This document shows, in pieces, positions 8,177 through 17,447 of a stretch of 64,000 nt of DNA. The stretch lies in NCBI GenBank assembly GCA_012221805.1, contig CP015195.1, forward strand, positions 558,001-622,000, in the 5' to 3' direction. Position 1 is the stretch's first letter. Each line of letters begins with the position of its first letter. The notes under the pieces were generated by a model. That model searched no databases. It worked only from the letters and a program-made list of their open reading frames with translations, and had not been told where the DNA came from. Origin of the DNA: Pasteurellaceae bacterium RH1A. GTDB taxonomy: Bacteria; Pseudomonadota; Gammaproteobacteria; Enterobacterales; Pasteurellaceae. Position numbers and translations under genes: made by a program.

Positions 8177-10060
8177 ATGTCAAATTTAGCCAATCCTGAA
8201 CTGGTCAAGGTGGTCGCCCTCTTGGCCACCAGCATTACCATTGTGCCGCTCTTTAAACGTATCGGCCTGGGCAGCGTGCTGGGCTATTTGGTGGCTGGCT
8301 GCCTGATTGGGCCGTCTGTTTTTGGCCTCTTCCAAGATCCGTCTGCTGTGGTTCACATGGCTGAGCTGGGCGTGGTTATGTTCCTTTTTATCATCGGGCT
8401 GGAAATGCACCCCGAACGCCTCTGGGCCATGCGTAAGGCCATCTTCGGCCGAGGCCTGCTACAAGTGGCTGGCTGCGGCGCTCTCTTGACCTTTGCCGGC
8501 ATTTATCTCCTGGGCCTGCCAAGAGAGGTGGCCTTTATTGCCGGCATGGGCTTTACCCTCTCTTCCACCGCCATTGTGATGCAGGTCTTGGAAGAGCGGG
8601 GTGTCAGCACCACGCCCAAGGGGCAGAGAATTGTGTCCACCCTGCTTTTTGAAGACCTAGCCATTGTGCCACTCTTGGCCTCGGTCGCCTTTCTCGCCCC
8701 ACAACATGAAAGCAGCGAACCCACCAACTGGATGACCATCGCCATTCCACTGGTGATGATTGTAGGCCTAGTGGTGGCAGGCAAATGGCTTATGAACCCC
8801 ATCTTCCGTATGATTTCCAAGGCTCGAATTCGGGAAATGATGACCGCTGCCGCCCTCCTAGTGGTTTTAGGGGCAGCCCTGGCCATGGAATTTGGCGGCC
8901 TGTCCATGGCTATGGGCGCCTTTGTGGCCGGCGTGATGCTCTCCGAGTCCGCCTTCCGCCACCAGCTAGAAGCCGATATTGAACCCTTCCGAGGCCTGCT
9001 CTTGGGGCTTTTCTTTATGGGCGTGGGTATGTCGCTGGATCTGAGTTTGGTCTTTAACAACTGGCTTTGGCTTCTGGGCATTGTGGCCCTTTATGTAACG
9101 GGCAAGGCCCTGGCCATTTATGTGATTGCTCGCATCACTCTCTTAACCCACAAGGAAGCCGTGGCTCGCATGGCCATTATGGCCCACGGCGGCGAATTCG
9201 CCTTTGTGCTTTTCTCCTCAGCCGCCACCGCTAATGTGATGAGCAAGGATATGCACGCCACCTTCACGGCCGCGGTTATCCTCTCCATGCTCTTCTCGCC
9301 CCTGATTATCTTGGCCGTACGTAAGCTCACCAATTTGCGTAAGCCTAAAAATACCGAGGAAGAAATTAACTTAGATGGCATTGATTTAGCTGAAGGCATC
9401 AGCAGCCCCGTGCTGGTGATTGGCTTTGGCCGCTTCAGCCAGATTGTCTGCCAAACCCTCCTGGCTCGGGGCTTGAGCGTGGCGGTTATCGACCGTGAGA
9501 TTGGCAATATCCGTGCCGCAGCCAAGTTCGGTTTTAAGGTCTATTATGGGGACGGAGTCAGAATGGACGTGCTGCGAGCCAGCGGGATTGAACAGGCCAG
9601 CTGCGTGATTATCGGCCTGGCCGAGCCTGAACGCACGGCGAAAATTGTCGAACTCATCAAACACGAGTATCCGCTCACCCCCGTTTTTGCCCGCACCTTC
9701 GACCGCCAATCCGCCATTAAACTGATGGAGCATAAGGTGGATTATCAAGTGCGTGAAACCTTTGAATCAGCCATCACCCTCAGCCGAGCGGCCCTTATGA
9801 AGTTGGGTTCTAACGAGGTGGAAGCCGATGAAGTGATTGCCTATGTCCGTCAGCTAGACCAAGAACGCCTGCACGAGGAATTCCTCCATGGCGGCACGTC
9901 TGAAGAAATCGTCAAAAAATACTGGCGCCCAACCCCTTTTGTTCCACCTCATCATGAGGCCGAGGCCTTGACCGAAGAAACGGCGGGGATTTTGGCGGAA
10001 GAAGTAGAGGTAAATCCAGTAGAAGAAAAAATGGATAAGGAAGAAAAAGAGAAGCGTTAG
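8177..10060 (+). CDS. kefC: CPA2 monovalent cation:proton antiporter, KefB/KefC type
   Basis: A 627-residue potassium/proton antiporter of the CPA2 family. Residues 1-385 form about twelve membrane helices, including LGVVMFLFIIGLEMHPERLW and the RGLLQ segment that follows it, both typical of Kef proteins. An RCK-N domain begins near 410 with GFGRFSQ as the dinucleotide loop. In E. coli KefB and KefC this domain binds glutathione to gate K+ efflux during electrophile stress. The tail after about 600 is highly charged (EEKMDKEEKEKR). No kefF or kefG ancillary quinone reductase gene is adjacent, so glutathione gating is an inference. It may be co-transcribed with cyaA. Confidence 0.85.
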   Translation: MSNLANPELVKVVALLATSITIVPLFKRIGLGSVLGYLVAGCLIGPSVFGLFQDPSAVVHMAELGVVMFLFIIGLEMHPERLWAMRKAIFGRGLLQVAGCGALLTFAGIYLLGLPREVAFIAGMGFTLSSTAIVMQVLEERGVSTTPKGQRIVSTLLFEDLAIVPLLASVAFLAPQHESSEPTNWMTIAIPLVMIVGLVVAGKWLMNPIFRMISKARIREMMTAAALLVVLGAALAMEFGGLSMAMGAFVAGVMLSESAFRHQLEADIEPFRGLLLGLFFMGVGMSLDLSLVFNNWLWLLGIVALYVTGKALAIYVIARITLLTHKEAVARMAIMAHGGEFAFVLFSSAATANVMSKDMHATFTAAVILSMLFSPLIILAVRKLTNLRKPKNTEEEINLDGIDLAEGISSPVLVIGFGRFSQIVCQTLLARGLSVAVIDREIGNIRAAAKFGFKVYYGDGVRMDVLRASGIEQASCVIIGLAEPERTAKIVELIKHEYPLTPVFARTFDRQSAIKLMEHKVDYQVRETFESAITLSRAALMKLGSNEVEADEVIAYVRQLDQERLHEEFLHGGTSEEIVKKYWRPTPFVPPHHEAEALTEETAGILAEEVEVNPVEEKMDKEEKEKR

Positions 10061-10069
10061 AGATAAAGA

Positions 10070-10115
10070 TAAGCGGTCAAATTTGCAAAAAATCCTGCAA
10101 ACCCAACCGCTTGTA
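10070..10115. terminator. Inverted uptake-signal pair, probable bidirectional terminator
   Basis: AAGCGGTCAAATTTGCAAAA faces TTGCAAACCCAACCGCTTGT between the convergent kef-like gene and msrA. Confidence 0.75.
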
Positions 10116-10117
10116 GC

Positions 10118-10624
10118 CTATTGGCTGGCCCACAGCTCCCGCATAAGGGCGATGTCGATATGGCAATAGCCCGTTGGGTTCTTATCAAGGTATTCCTGAT
10201 GGTATTCCTCGGCTGGAAAATACTGCTCTAAAGGCTCATTTTCCAAGGCAAGTGGCTGCTCATATTGGGTTTGCAGGTCTGCCAAGGCCTGATTGATAAC
10301 AGGAATATCGGCAGGATCGACATAGTAAATCCCCGTGCGGTACTGAATACCCTTGTCGTGGCCCTGCTGGTTGATGCTAACAGGGTCGATAACCTTAAAG
10401 AAGAAGCCCAAAATGGTGGCTAGGTTGGTTTGATTGGCATCATAAACCACCTTAACCACTTCCGCATGGCCGCTGCCCTGGCAGACCTCTTGATAGCTTG
10501 GGTTGAGGCTATTGCCATTGGCATAGCCAGACTGGGCAGATACCACCCCATTGAGGCGTTTTAAGAAGGCTTCTAGGCCCCAAAAACAGCCGCCTGCTAG
10601 ATAAATTTCACGCAAATTCTGCAT
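10118..10624 (-). CDS. msrA: Peptide-methionine (S)-S-oxide reductase MsrA
   Basis: Repairs oxidised methionine in proteins by reducing methionine-S-sulfoxide, with thioredoxin as electron donor. The 168-residue protein has the catalytic G-G-C-F-W motif at residues 11-15 (Cys13), then a G-H-A-E-V segment and the Y-R-T-G-I-Y-Y strand that are diagnostic for MsrA. There is no fused MsrB domain, unlike the MsrAB fusions of some Pasteurellaceae. It faces the nupC promoter region upstream and the antiporter gene downstream. The start is well supported by GGAGTAAAT just upstream on the minus strand. Confidence 0.95.
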   Translation of the reverse strand: MQNLREIYLAGGCFWGLEAFLKRLNGVVSAQSGYANGNSLNPSYQEVCQGSGHAEVVKVVYDANQTNLATILGFFFKVIDPVSINQQGHDKGIQYRTGIYYVDPADIPVINQALADLQTQYEQPLALENEPLEQYFPAEEYHQEYLDKNPTGYCHIDIALMRELWASQ

Positions 10625-10661
10625 TATTTACTCCTTTTTTACTTAAAGTTCGCCCCTAAAG

Positions 10662-10677
10662 TGTGATCTAAATCTTA
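10662..10677. promoter_or_regulatory. Probable CRP site upstream of nupC
   Basis: TGTGA-TCTAAA-TCTTA: the left half is perfect and the right half matches TC and the final A of TCACA. It lies 119 bases before the nupC ATG. A -10-like TATAGT occurs at 10738. Confidence 0.5.
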
Positions 10678-10795
10678 TTTTTGTCAATTAGTCTTTGCAA
10701 AATTTAAAAAATTGAAGATTTTGCCCCAAAAAATCGGTATAGTAGCGCAACTTTTTCTCTATCTATTTTTTAGTACTTTTCTTGAGGTATTCACA

Positions 10796-12058
10796 ATGGA
10801 AACTTTAAATAGCCTTTTGGGTATCGTGGTTTTGTTGGCGATTGCATTCGTGTTTTCGAGCAACAAAAAAGCGATTAACCTGCGTGTTGTATTGGGCGCA
10901 CTTGCCATTCAAATTGGTATCGGTGCCTTGATCTTATATGTGCCAGCTGGCCGTGACGCCCTAGGCGCCACCGCAGACGGCGTAGGCAAGGTTATCTCTT
11001 ACGGTAACGAAGGGATTTCCTTCCTCTTTGGTGGCTTGGTCAGTGACAAAATGTTTGAAGTCTTCGGTGGCGGCGGTTTCGTCTTTGCCTTCCGTGTGCT
11101 TCCAACCATCGTCTTCTTCTCAGCTCTTATCTCTTTACTCTACTACATCGGCGTGATGCAGTGGGTTATCCGCATCATCGGTGGGGGCTTGCAAAAACTC
11201 TTGGGCACCTCTAAACCTGAATCCATGTCAGCGGCTGCTAACATCTTCGTTGGCCAAACCGAAGCCCCGCTTATCGTAAAACCTTACATCGGCAAAATGA
11301 CCGAGTCTGAACTCTTTGCCATTATGGCTGGTGGTTTAGCCTCTATCGCAGGTTCGGTGATGGCAGGTTATGCTGGCATGGGCGTGCCATTGGCCTACTT
11401 GATTGCAGCGTCTTTCATGGCAGCGCCAGGTGGTCTTTTATTCGCCAAAATCCTTGTGCCACAAACCGAACAATTCCGTGATGAATTAGAAGAGGTTGAT
11501 TTAGACAAACCAGCCAACGTGTTAGATGCCGTGGCCGCAGGTGCGGGCGCAGGTATGCAACTTGCCCTTAACGTGGGTGCGATGTTGATTGCTTTTGTGG
11601 CCTTGATTGCCCTTATCAACGGTATCTTAGGCGGCGTAGGTGGCTGGTTCGGCTATGGCGACCTCAACCTAGGCCAAATCTTAGGTTGGATCTTCAAACC
11701 GCTTGCCTGGGCCATTGGTGTGCCTTGGAACGAGGCTGAAGTGGCTGGCCAAATGATTGGTTTAAAACTGGCCATTAACGAGTTCGTCGGTTACTTAGAA
11801 TTCGCCAAATACCTAGGCCCTGAAGCCCCAATGGTACTAACTGAAAAAACCAAGGCCATTATCAGCTTCGCCCTTTGTGGTTTTGCTAACTTCAGCTCCA
11901 TTGCTATCTTAATTGGCGGCCTGGGTGCCATGGCGCCAAACCGCCGCGGCGACATTGCCCGCCTTGGTATGAAAGCCGTGCTTGCAGGTTCCCTCTCTAA
12001 CCTTATGAGTGCAACCATTGCAGGATTATTTATCGGTATCGGCGGAGCTGTGTTATAA
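10796..12058 (+). CDS. nupC: Concentrative nucleoside transporter NupC
   Basis: Proton- or sodium-coupled uptake of nucleosides across the inner membrane (CNT family). The 420-residue protein shows the family features: [13 protein letters not shown] near residue 155-170, the repeated [16 protein letters not shown] hairpin, and the C-terminal G-F-A-N-F-S-S-I motif. The open frame extends 28 codons further upstream, but ATG 10796 follows GAGG by 9 bases and gives the usual [10 protein letters not shown] start. It leads the salvage group nupC-deoC-deoD, which imports nucleosides and feeds the released bases and deoxyribose into metabolism. The CRP-like site upstream fits catabolite control. Confidence 0.94.
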   Translation: METLNSLLGIVVLLAIAFVFSSNKKAINLRVVLGALAIQIGIGALILYVPAGRDALGATADGVGKVISYGNEGISFLFGGLVSDKMFEVFGGGGFVFAFRVLPTIVFFSALISLLYYIGVMQWVIRIIGGGLQKLLGTSKPESMSAAANIFVGQTEAPLIVKPYIGKMTESELFAIMAGGLASIAGSVMAGYAGMGVPLAYLIAASFMAAPGGLLFAKILVPQTEQFRDELEEVDLDKPANVLDAVAAGAGAGMQLALNVGAMLIAFVALIALINGILGGVGGWFGYGDLNLGQILGWIFKPLAWAIGVPWNEAEVAGQMIGLKLAINEFVGYLEFAKYLGPEAPMVLTEKTKAIISFALCGFANFSSIAILIGGLGAMAPNRRGDIARLGMKAVLAGSLSNLMSATIAGLFIGIGGAVL

Positions 12059-12075
12059 TCGCCCCGCTTATCATG

Positions 12076-12101
12076 CAACACCACAGGAAACTGTGGTGTT
12101 G
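12076..12101 (+). promoter_or_regulatory. Intercistronic hairpin with GAAA loop between nupC and deoC
   Basis: CAACACCACAG and CTGTGGTGTTG form a perfect 11-bp stem closed by a GAAA tetraloop. No T-run follows, so it looks more like an mRNA stabiliser or processing site than a terminator. Confidence 0.65.
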
Positions 12102-12137
12102 TCGTTTATGGCTCACGCAAACGATTTCGGAGGAAAT

Positions 12138-12914
12138 ATGACCATAAAACAAATTGCTCAACAAGCCCTGTCCTTAATGGACTTAACCACCCTCAACGAT
12201 AACGACACAGACGAAAAAGTTATCGCCCTCTGCCAGCAAGGCAAGACGGACTTCGGCACACCTGCCGCTGTTTGTGTTTACCCCCGCTTCGTGCCAATCG
12301 CCCGCAAGGCCCTGAAAGCCCAAGGCACCGAGCAGGTAAAAATCGCCACCGTCACCAACTTCCCGCATGGCAATGACGACCTTGAAATCGCAGTAAGTGA
12401 AACCAAGGCCGCTGTGGCCTACGGGGCGGACGAAGTGGATGTGGTTTTCCCTTATCGTGCCCTGATGGCTGGCAATGAACAAGTTGGCTTTGACTTGGTC
12501 AAACAATGCAAGGCCGTTTGTGCAGAAGCAGGTGTTTTATTGAAAGTTATCATCGAAACTGGTGAGCTAAAAACTGCTGAACTCATCCGCAAGGCCAGCC
12601 AAATCAGCATTGAGGCAGGGGCAGATTTTATCAAAACCTCCACAGGTAAAGTGCCTGTCAATGCCACCCTGGAATCCGCTCAAATTATGCTGGAAACCAT
12701 TCGGGACTTAGGCGTGGCTGATAAGGTGGGCTTTAAGGCCGCAGGCGGGGTAAAAACCTCTGAAGAAGCCCAAGCCTATTTGGCCTTAGCGGCTCAAATT
12801 CTCGGCCAAGATTGGGTTAATGCTCAACACTTCCGCTTCGGTGCTTCAAGTCTCTTAGGCAACCTGCTTGCGACCTTGAATGACCAAGAGGCCAAAGCGG
12901 TAACGGGTTATTAA
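12138..12914 (+). CDS. deoC: Deoxyribose-phosphate aldolase
   Basis: Splits 2-deoxyribose-5-phosphate into glyceraldehyde-3-phosphate and acetaldehyde, letting deoxynucleosides serve as carbon source. The 258-residue product belongs to the class I DERA family. The Schiff-base lysine lies in the KVIIETGEL region and the second active-site lysine in [15 protein letters not shown], another family signature, is present. The frame is open further upstream, but ATG 12138 is preceded by AGGA and gives the expected length. It sits 79 bases after nupC, separated by a hairpin, and 115 bases before deoD, separated by a repeat. Confidence 0.95.
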   Translation: MTIKQIAQQALSLMDLTTLNDNDTDEKVIALCQQGKTDFGTPAAVCVYPRFVPIARKALKAQGTEQVKIATVTNFPHGNDDLEIAVSETKAAVAYGADEVDVVFPYRALMAGNEQVGFDLVKQCKAVCAEAGVLLKVIIETGELKTAELIRKASQISIEAGADFIKTSTGKVPVNATLESAQIMLETIRDLGVADKVGFKAAGGVKTSEEAQAYLALAAQILGQDWVNAQHFRFGASSLLGNLLATLNDQEAKAVTGY

Positions 12915-12925
12915 ACCTAATAAAA

Positions 12926-12991
12926 GATAGCGCCAGCCTCCAGGCTGGTGCTGATAGCAAAAAAGGCACAAGCGTGGACGCTTGCGCCATC
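12926..12991. repeat. Palindromic repeat family A (GGCGCCAGCCTCCAGGCTGGTGCC type), inverted pair
   Basis: GATAGCGCCAGCCTCCAGGC (from 12926) and GGCACAAGCGTGGACGCTTGCGCC (12965-12988) each form a short hairpin and together an inverted pair. The element lies between deoC and deoD. Confidence 0.8.
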
Positions 12992-13029
12992 ACTTCAACT
13001 TCATAAACAGATAAAACGAGGAAACCAAA

Positions 13030-13746
13030 ATGACTCCACACATTAACGCACCTGAAGGTGCATTTGCTGATGTCGTCCTAATGCCAGGCGACCCACTTCG
13101 TGCCAAATATATCGCCGAAACCTTCCTAGAAAACGCCGAACAAGTCACCAATGTGCGTAATATGTTCGGTTACACCGGCACCTACAAGGGTCGCCGTATT
13201 TCCGTTATGGGCCACGGCATGGGCATTCCATCTTGCTCTATTTATGCTAAAGAACTCATCACCGAATACGGTGTGAAAAAAATCATCCGTGTCGGCTCTT
13301 GCGGCGCCGTGCGCCCTGATGTGAAATTGCGTGAAGTGATCATCGGCGTGGGCGCTTGTACTGACTCCAAAGTGAACCGTATTCGCTTCAAAGACAACGA
13401 CTTCTCTGCCATTGCCGACTTTGATATGACCCTAGCCGCCGTTGAAGCTGCCAAACAAAAGGGCGTAAACGTGCGTGTGGGTAACATTTTCTCAGCCGAC
13501 CTTTTCTACACCCCAGATGTAGAAATGTTTGATGTGATGGAAAAATACGGCATCTTAGGCGTGGAAATGGAAGCGGCAGGTATCTACGGCGTGGCTGCTG
13601 AATACGGCGCCAAAGCCCTAACCATCTGCACCGTGTCAGACCACATCCGCACCCACGAACAAACCACAGCCGAAGAGCGTCAATCCACCTTCAACGAGAT
13701 GATTGAAATTGCTCTTGAGTCTGTTTTAATTGGCGATAAAGCCTAA
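13030..13746 (+). CDS. deoD: Purine-nucleoside phosphorylase DeoD
   Basis: Cleaves purine (deoxy)nucleosides with phosphate to the free base and (deoxy)ribose-1-phosphate. At 238 residues it is the hexameric bacterial type. Visible family signatures are [11 protein letters not shown] (phosphate site), G-H-G-M-G-I-P-S, the G-V-E-M-E-A-A-G nucleoside-binding segment and S-D-H-I carrying the general-acid Asp. ATG 13030 has GAGGAAA upstream. With deoC before it and nupC further upstream this forms a salvage operon. The repeat between deoC and deoD may add its own control. It ends at an uptake-sequence terminator facing the LysR gene. Confidence 0.96.
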   Translation: MTPHINAPEGAFADVVLMPGDPLRAKYIAETFLENAEQVTNVRNMFGYTGTYKGRRISVMGHGMGIPSCSIYAKELITEYGVKKIIRVGSCGAVRPDVKLREVIIGVGACTDSKVNRIRFKDNDFSAIADFDMTLAAVEAAKQKGVNVRVGNIFSADLFYTPDVEMFDVMEKYGILGVEMEAAGIYGVAAEYGAKALTICTVSDHIRTHEQTTAEERQSTFNEMIEIALESVLIGDKA

Positions 13747-13759
13747 GATCTTCTTCTAA

Positions 13760-13806
13760 ACAAGCGGGGCAGATTTGCAAATTTCTTGCAAGCCTGCCCC
13801 GCTTGC
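13760..13806. terminator. Inverted uptake-signal pair, probable bidirectional terminator
   Basis: ACAAGCGGGGCAGATTTGCA faces TTGCAAGCCTGCCCCGCTTG between convergent deoD and the LysR gene. Confidence 0.8.
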
Positions 13807-13810
13807 TCAT

Positions 13811-14704
13811 CTAAAAAGGCGACTGACAAGACCTCACCAACAAATCCCTCACCCACTTATGCCCCTGGCTGTGATGAGTGCGTTCGTGCCAGGCCAGTAG
13901 TTTGGTAAAGCCCTTTACCTCCAGCGGTGGGCGACGGAGAGCCAGGCCCTCACCCTGTACCAAACGGCTAGGCACGGTGGCAATCAGATCTGTCGTTTTT
14001 AAAATTTCTGGCAGAATCAAAAAGCTGGAGACCGAAAGATCTACCTGACGGCTCTTCCCTAAGCCAGCTAACATCTCATCTACCACTCCTGCAAACTGTC
14101 CTCCTTGGTAGGAAATCAGGGCGTGTCTAGCCTGACAAAAACTCTCCAAAGACCAATTCGCCAAGAGAGGATGATCAGCGCGCATTGCACAGACATAATG
14201 TTCATCATAAAGGGGCTTGACCCGAAAATCAGGGGCGGTTTCACCTTGGGTAATAAGGGCCAGATCCAGCTCGCCCTTGTGTAGGCGATTTGCTACATTG
14301 CCTGACTGAATGGGCAGCAGGGCCACCTTAATCTTAGGGGCAAGTTGGTTGAGCTGTTGTAGGAAGGGCACAATTACCGCCCGAAAGGCATAGTCGGTTG
14401 CCCCGATTTTGACAGTAAATTCGGCCTGGGCTGGGATAAATTCAGGCGGTTGTAAGAGAGATTCAATTTGCGACAGGATTTGCTTAACAGGGGCTTGCAG
14501 GCCCAAGGCCCGTTCGGTGGGCAGCATTCCATACTGGGCACGGACAAAAAGCGGCTCATTCAAGCTTTCTCGTAGTCTGGCTAGCATTCCGCTCATTGCT
14601 GATTGAGTTACCGACAAACGCTCTGCCGCTCGGCTGACATTTTGTTCATCCAATAAAGCATCCAAGGCTTTGAGTAAATTCAGATCTAATTGGTGCAGTT
14701 GCAT
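13811..14704 (-). CDS. LysR-family transcriptional regulator
   Basis: A 297-residue regulator with an N-terminal winged helix-turn-helix (residues about 5-65: LNLLKALDALLDEQNVSRAA then LSVTQSAMSGMLARLRE) and a C-terminal effector-binding domain of the periplasmic-binding-protein fold. The frame continues upstream, but ATG 14704 gives the usual MQLHQLDLNLL start. It is divergent from an SRPBCC-mdaB-hydrolase group, 135 bases away, which it probably controls. The AT-rich intergenic sequence (around 14725-14760) is where an operator would lie. The effector is unknown. Given the quinone reductase, an oxidative or aromatic signal is a guess. Confidence 0.88.
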   Translation of the reverse strand: MQLHQLDLNLLKALDALLDEQNVSRAAERLSVTQSAMSGMLARLRESLNEPLFVRAQYGMLPTERALGLQAPVKQILSQIESLLQPPEFIPAQAEFTVKIGATDYAFRAVIVPFLQQLNQLAPKIKVALLPIQSGNVANRLHKGELDLALITQGETAPDFRVKPLYDEHYVCAMRADHPLLANWSLESFCQARHALISYQGGQFAGVVDEMLAGLGKSRQVDLSVSSFLILPEILKTTDLIATVPSRLVQGEGLALRRPPLEVKGFTKLLAWHERTHHSQGHKWVRDLLVRSCQSPF

Positions 14705-14839
14705 TACCTTCTCCAGATATTTTCTTTTTAAATATCTTATATCATAATTATCAATTAGCCAAATAATACTAGCCTGCCTATAATTCCCCCATCGCAAGCA
14801 GAAAGGCTGCTTGCTTGGTTTAATGATTTAAGAGGATTT

Positions 14840-15367
14840 ATGATGACAACCCAATATAGCCAACCTGCCATTATCTGGCCTGAACTTTATACCCCAGGGG
14901 AAACCGATAACTACTGCTCAAATGAAGTGATTGTGAAGGGCTTGCAGCTTGCCGATGTGTGGCAATATCTGGCCGACACCGCCCAATGGGAAAGTTACTA
15001 TGAAAACTGTTCCAACATTATAGTGGGTGATGGTACAACCAGCCTCTTATCCGCAGGAGCAGACTTTGTCTTTACCACCTTCGGCTTTTTAGTGAAGGCA
15101 AAAGTAGAAGAATTTGAAATCTCCACAGACGGCAATGTGGGCAGAATGGCCTGGTCGGGCGAGTTCGGCGAAGGCAAGGATTTTTGCCAAGTCTATCACG
15201 CCTGGCTCTTTGAAAACCTACCAAATAACCGTGTGCGTATTTTGACCGAAGAAAGCCAAATCGGCGAGCCAGCCAATGTCTTGGCAGAGACCCTGCCAAA
15301 TCCGATGATCAACGGCCACCAGGCCTGGCTAACTGGTTTAGTAAAGAAGGCGAAGGGGCAAATTTAG
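14840..15367 (+). CDS. SRPBCC/START-like small-molecule-binding protein
   Basis: A 175-residue protein that resembles the SRPBCC fold: a helix after IVKGLQLADVWQYLADTAQW, then a long curved sheet and a C-terminal helix (HQAWLTGLVKKAK). Such proteins bind hydrophobic ligands, and some act as cyclases or hydrolases. No catalytic motif is evident. Two adjacent ATG codons (14840 and 14843) are possible starts. The second lies at the better distance from AGAGGA. It is the first gene of a rightward group with mdaB 21 bases later, divergent from the LysR regulator. Its exact role is unknown. Confidence 0.65.
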   Translation: MMTTQYSQPAIIWPELYTPGETDNYCSNEVIVKGLQLADVWQYLADTAQWESYYENCSNIIVGDGTTSLLSAGADFVFTTFGFLVKAKVEEFEISTDGNVGRMAWSGEFGEGKDFCQVYHAWLFENLPNNRVRILTEESQIGEPANVLAETLPNPMINGHQAWLTGLVKKAKGQI

Positions 15368-15388
15368 AAAAAGATAAGGAAACACACA

Positions 15389-15967
15389 ATGAACATTCTA
15401 TTACTAGACGGCGGCAAAACCTTTGCCCATTCCCAAGGGCTGCTTAACCATACCCTCCACCAAGTGGCCAAGGAAGTATTAACTGAACTTAATCACTCCC
15501 TTCGAGAATGCGTGATTGATGAAGGTTATGATATTGAAGCACAAGTGGAAAACTGGCTCTGGGCAGATGTGGTGATTTGGCAAATGCCTGGCTGGTGGAT
15601 GGGCGAGCCCTGGACGGTTAAAAAATACATTGATGAAGTCTTTACCGCAGGCCACGGCAAACTTTATACCAGCGATGGAAGACATCGTACCAACCCAAGC
15701 GAGGGTTACGGCACGGGCGGACTTTGCCAAGACAAAAAAGTGATGTTATCGCTAACCTGGAACGCCCCCATTGAGGCCTTTGACCGAGTGGGCGATTTCT
15801 TTGAAGGCCGGGGCGTGGACGGGCTGTATATGCACTTCTTCAAGGCCCATCAGTTTATGGGCATGGGAAAATTGCCAACCTATATCTGCAATGATGTGAT
15901 GAAAAATCCGCAGGTGGAGCAGTATAAGGCAGACTATAGCACTCATTTAAAGGCGGTACTTGGCTAA
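15389..15967 (+). CDS. mdaB: NAD(P)H:quinone oxidoreductase, MdaB type
   Basis: A flavodoxin-fold two-electron quinone reductase. Family members reduce quinones with NADPH and FAD, avoiding semiquinone radicals. The 192-residue protein carries the MdaB signature M-P-G-W-W-M-G-E-P-W with V-K-K-Y-I-D-E-V-F after it, and the GYGTGG segment that contacts flavin. AAGGA precedes the ATG. It lies between the SRPBCC gene and a secreted hydrolase gene, all rightward and divergent from a LysR gene, an arrangement common for redox-stress operons. Confidence 0.9.
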   Translation: MNILLLDGGKTFAHSQGLLNHTLHQVAKEVLTELNHSLRECVIDEGYDIEAQVENWLWADVVIWQMPGWWMGEPWTVKKYIDEVFTAGHGKLYTSDGRHRTNPSEGYGTGGLCQDKKVMLSLTWNAPIEAFDRVGDFFEGRGVDGLYMHFFKAHQFMGMGKLPTYICNDVMKNPQVEQYKADYSTHLKAVLG

Positions 15968-15969
15968 AG

Positions 15970-16018
15970 GCAAGCGGAGCTGAATTTGCAAAAACCTGCA
16001 AATTTTAGCCCGCTTGTT
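15970..16018. repeat. Inverted uptake-signal pair between mdaB and hydrolase gene
   Basis: CAAGCGG and CCGCTTGTT flank TTGCAAAAACCTGCAA. The stem is less perfect than at convergent junctions, and both flanking genes run rightward, so it may only partly reduce read-through. Confidence 0.65.
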
Positions 16019-16051
16019 ATCGCTATTAGCTTCAACTTCAAGGAAACTCAA

Positions 16052-17386
16052 ATGAAAAAACTTTTTTCCCTGCTTTCTCTTGCCCTACTTGGCACTCAGG
16101 CCAGTGCTCAAACGGCTCTCCAACCCCAATTAGCTGCACTGGGCGGTGGCGTAGTGGGGGCTTATTATCAAGCTCAAACCCCTTCAGCAAAATCGGCAAT
16201 TGGCATTATGGTAATGCACGCCGAGGGTGATTATTTAAAATTTAATGCCTGTACCGAGTTGTCAGAACGGGGCTTTAACGTGCTGTGTGTCAATAATTCT
16301 TTCAGCAAAAACCTGGCTACCAGTGGTGTAGATTTTGAACAATTTATGATTGATGCAGGCAAGGCGGTTTCTTATCTCAAGGAACAAGCAGGCATTAAGA
16401 AAGTCGTGTTATTAGGGCATAGTGGCGGTGGAGCCATGTTGTCGGCCTATCAAAATATTGCCGAAAACGGGCTGGCAGCCTGCAATGGGGTGGAAAAAAT
16501 TGCCCCTTGCTCATCAGAAAAACTGGCTAATTTACCCAAGGCTGACGGCATTATTTTGCTAGACGCAAATTACGGGCTGTCCACAATGACCCTTTTAAGC
16601 CTCAATCCTGCCATTTTGGACGAAAATCAACCACAAAAACGAGACGAAAGCTTAAGCCTTTTTAAGCCACAAAACGGCTTTAGCCCAACAGGGGCGACTT
16701 ATACGGCGGACTTTACCCAGCGTTTTCAACAGGGCATTTCAGCCAGAATGAACCGCTTAATCGCTCAGGCTCAACGTCGTCAAGCCGCCATCGCCAAGGG
16801 CGAAGGATTGTATAAGGGCAATGAGCCGATGATTATTGCAGACGCACATTATTTGGGCATGAACAACCGTTTTTACAGCCAAGATCCACGCTTCCTCTCT
16901 CGCACTGAGCAGGAATGGGACTTGCTCAAGGCAGACGGCAGCAAGGTCAAGCAGATTATCCACACCGTTCGCCCTGCCAAGAATCTCAAAGATCGTGATG
17001 GCGATTTTAACACCAGTGCCTTAAAAACCAGCGTAAACAGCTTTTTAACGACCTTTGCTATTCGTACAGATGAAAAAACCTTCGGCTACAACCAAAGTGG
17101 TTTTACTGGCGTGGACTGGGATTCCACCCAAACCAGCCCGATTTCAGCGGTCAAGGGCATTCGTGTGCCGCTACTCACAATGGGTATGACAGGCAACTGG
17201 GAATTTTTAGCGGCAGAGAAAATCTACCAAAATGCGGCCAGTCAGGATAAAACCCTTGTCTTTGTAGAAGGGGCAAGCCACCTTATTACCCCTTGTAAGG
17301 AATGTGAAAACGTGGCTGGAGAATTTGGTGATACCGTTAAAACCACCTATGATTTTATTGGGGACTGGTTGGGGCGATTCCATTAA
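16052..17386 (+). CDS. Secreted alpha/beta-hydrolase
   Basis: A 444-residue protein with a Sec signal peptide (MKKLFSLLSLALLGTQASA, about 19 residues) followed by an alpha/beta-hydrolase fold. The nucleophile elbow is G-H-S-G-G-G near residue 125-130, the catalytic His is probably in G-A-S-H-L-I near the C-terminus, and two Cys pairs (CNGVEKIAPC and CKEC) could form periplasmic disulfides. The frame is open 22 codons earlier within the uptake pair, but ATG 16052 follows AAGGAAAC and starts the signal peptide. The substrate is unknown; an esterase acting on small lipophilic esters is plausible. It ends with a strong terminator shared with udp. Confidence 0.72.
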   Translation: MKKLFSLLSLALLGTQASAQTALQPQLAALGGGVVGAYYQAQTPSAKSAIGIMVMHAEGDYLKFNACTELSERGFNVLCVNNSFSKNLATSGVDFEQFMIDAGKAVSYLKEQAGIKKVVLLGHSGGGAMLSAYQNIAENGLAACNGVEKIAPCSSEKLANLPKADGIILLDANYGLSTMTLLSLNPAILDENQPQKRDESLSLFKPQNGFSPTGATYTADFTQRFQQGISARMNRLIAQAQRRQAAIAKGEGLYKGNEPMIIADAHYLGMNNRFYSQDPRFLSRTEQEWDLLKADGSKVKQIIHTVRPAKNLKDRDGDFNTSALKTSVNSFLTTFAIRTDEKTFGYNQSGFTGVDWDSTQTSPISAVKGIRVPLLTMGMTGNWEFLAAEKIYQNAASQDKTLVFVEGASHLITPCKECENVAGEFGDTVKTTYDFIGDWLGRFH

Positions 17387-17410
17387 GAAAACGAGATCTT
17401 GCTATAGCAA

Positions 17411-17438
17411 AAAGCCTTGGTTTCCCAAGGCTTTTTTT
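17411..17438. terminator. Bidirectional rho-independent terminator
   Basis: AAGCCTTGG-TTTC-CCAAGGCTT with T-runs on the right and A-runs on the left, so it can end both the hydrolase gene and leftward udp. Confidence 0.88.
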
Positions 17439-17447
17439 ACATTTACA

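Noticed and set aside
8503..9081. 192-codon minus-strand frame inside the Kef-type gene
   Set aside because: A shadow of the antiporter frame; Ser/Arg-rich composition typical of antisense translation.
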